From positions 1-5,143 of the forward strand of contig CAMZJG010000093.1 of assembly GCA_947307505.1 (NCBI GenBank): 5,143 bases of DNA, in the 5' to 3' direction. The translations under genes were made by a program, and so were the position numbers. Of the stretch, positions 4,246 through 5,143 are shown in pieces (position 1 is the stretch's first letter; each line of letters starts with the position of its first letter). The notes under the pieces were generated by a model that was not told where the DNA came from, searched no databases, and saw only the letters and a list, made by a program, of their open reading frames with translations. The stretch is from an uncultured Clostridia bacterium. GTDB taxonomy: Bacteria > Bacillota_A > Clostridia > Oscillospirales > Oscillospiraceae.

Positions 4246-5143
4246 ATGTCATCCGTACCGGAGATTTTTGCCAGCAAGGTGTTTGACGACAAGGTCATGC
4301 GCGCCATGCTGCCGGAGAAGGTCTACCGCTCTCTGCGCAAGACCATTGATAACGGCCAGCCCCTGGACCAGAAGCTGGCCAATTCCGTGGCCGAGGCCAT
4401 GTGCGCCTGGGCTGTGGAGAACGGAGCGACCCACTTCACCCACTGGTTCCAGCCCCTCACGGGCATCACCGCGGAGAAGCACGATGGTTTTTTGAATCCC
4501 GCCCCGGACGGCCGGGTGATCATGGAGCTCACGGGGAAAGAGCTCATCCAGGGCGAGCCGGATGCCTCCAGCTTCCCCTCCGGCGGCCTCCGGGCCACCT
4601 TCGAGGCCAGGGGCTACACCGCCTGGGACCCCAGCAGCTACGCTTTTATTAAGGAGAACACCCTGTGCATCCCCACTGCCTTCTGTTCCTACGGCGGGGA
4701 AGCTCTGGATAAGAAGACGCCTCTCCTGCGGAGCATGGAAGCTCTGAACAAGCAGGCGCTCCGCATTCTCCGCCTCTTCGGGAGCACGGAGGTCAGGCGG
4801 GTCACCACCAATGTCGGGCCTGAGCAGGAGTACTTCCTGGTGGACCGGGAGATGTACCTGAAGCGGAAAGACCTCATCTATACCGGCCGCACCCTCTTCG
4901 GAGCCAAGCCCCCCAAGGGCCAGGAGCTGGAGGATCACTACTTCGGGGCCATCAAGCCCCGGGTGCAGGCTTACATGGAGGAGCTGAACGAGGAGCTGTG
5001 GAAGCTGGGCATCCTGGCCAAGACGGAGCACAACGAGGTGGCCCCCGCCCAGCACGAGCTGGCCCCCATCTACGCCACCACCAACGTGGCCACGGACCAC
5101 AACCAGCTCACCATGGAGATCATGAAGAAGGTGGCCCGGAAGC
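4246..5143 (+). CDS. glnN: Glutamine synthetase type III, GlnN family (N-terminal 299 codons; cut by window edge)
   Basis: The enzyme makes glutamine from glutamate, ammonia and ATP in the cytoplasm. The open frame starts [10 protein letters not shown] and runs to the right edge. Type III signatures are visible in order: [13 protein letters not shown] (61-73) with AEKHD (76-80); [19 protein letters not shown] (110-128); [10 protein letters not shown] (154-163); [11 protein letters not shown] (190-200), which carries metal/substrate Glu residues; [14 protein letters not shown] (213-226) and LEDHYFG (228-234); and [15 protein letters not shown] (261-275) with DHNQL (284-288). Types I and II (about 350-470 residues) lack the HFTHWFQP segment; type III proteins are about 700 residues, so more than half the gene lies outside. 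It is divergent from the glutamate synthase operon, completing the GS-GOGAT pair, and its leader carries an attenuator. Databases often label such genes glnA. Confidence 0.96.
   Translation, partial: MSSVPEIFASKVFDDKVMRAMLPEKVYRSLRKTIDNGQPLDQKLANSVAEAMCAWAVENGATHFTHWFQPLTGITAEKHDGFLNPAPDGRVIMELTGKELIQGEPDASSFPSGGLRATFEARGYTAWDPSSYAFIKENTLCIPTAFCSYGGEALDKKTPLLRSMEALNKQALRILRLFGSTEVRRVTTNVGPEQEYFLVDREMYLKRKDLIYTGRTLFGAKPPKGQELEDHYFGAIKPRVQAYMEELNEELWKLGILAKTEHNEVAPAQHELAPIYATTNVATDHNQLTMEIMKKVARK

Noticed and set aside
4249..5100. Minus-strand open frame opposite glutamine synthetase
   Set aside because: It is antisense to clear type III glutamine synthetase motifs and its composition is that of a shadow frame.
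1..5143. CRISPR arrays, tRNA or rRNA genes, insertion sequences
   Set aside because: No regularly spaced direct repeats, cloverleaf or rRNA-like stretch, or transposase frame was seen. Coding regions and the two described spacers account for the whole window.

Overview
The window looks like a chromosomal nitrogen-assimilation locus from a GC-rich member of the Clostridia (Bacillota), possibly a gut Oscillospiraceae-type bacterium. The grounds are purine-rich Shine-Dalgarno sites, sigma-A-type promoters with exact 17-bp spacers, a type III (GlnN-like) glutamine synthetase, and an archaeal-type split glutamate synthase. Genus-level placement is a guess.

Layout: positions 1-3951 are one leftward (minus-strand) operon. 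In transcription order it encodes a class II glutamine amidotransferase subunit (2857-3951), an FMN/Fe-S glutamate synthase subunit with an N-terminal ferredoxin domain (1349-2857), a palindrome-rich 192-bp spacer (1157-1348), a 16-cysteine four-cluster ferredoxin (713-1156), and an FAD/NAD(P) oxidoreductase that runs off the left edge (1-716). Most junctions overlap by 1 or 4 nt, so the genes are probably translationally coupled. The usual third glutamate synthase piece (GXGXG domain) is not in the window and may lie beyond the left edge. Positions 4246-5143 carry the first 299 codons of the rightward, divergent glutamine synthetase gene. Together the two arms encode most of the GS-GOGAT cycle: ammonia is fixed into glutamine, then the amide nitrogen is transferred to 2-oxoglutarate with electrons delivered through the oxidoreductase and ferredoxin.

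The 294-bp divergent region (3952-4245) is the most interesting part. Each direction has a strong promoter, followed almost immediately by a small hairpin with a six-base loop carrying A at loop position 1 and G at position 4. The loop and its flanks are reused as the 5' arm of an intrinsic terminator placed just before the ribosome binding site. The two leaders are unlike in sequence but equal in architecture. This suggests that both operons are controlled by transcription antitermination, plausibly by one ANTAR-domain RNA-binding regulator encoded outside the window. Both leaders appear to hold a single hexaloop rather than the tandem pair known from characterised ANTAR targets.
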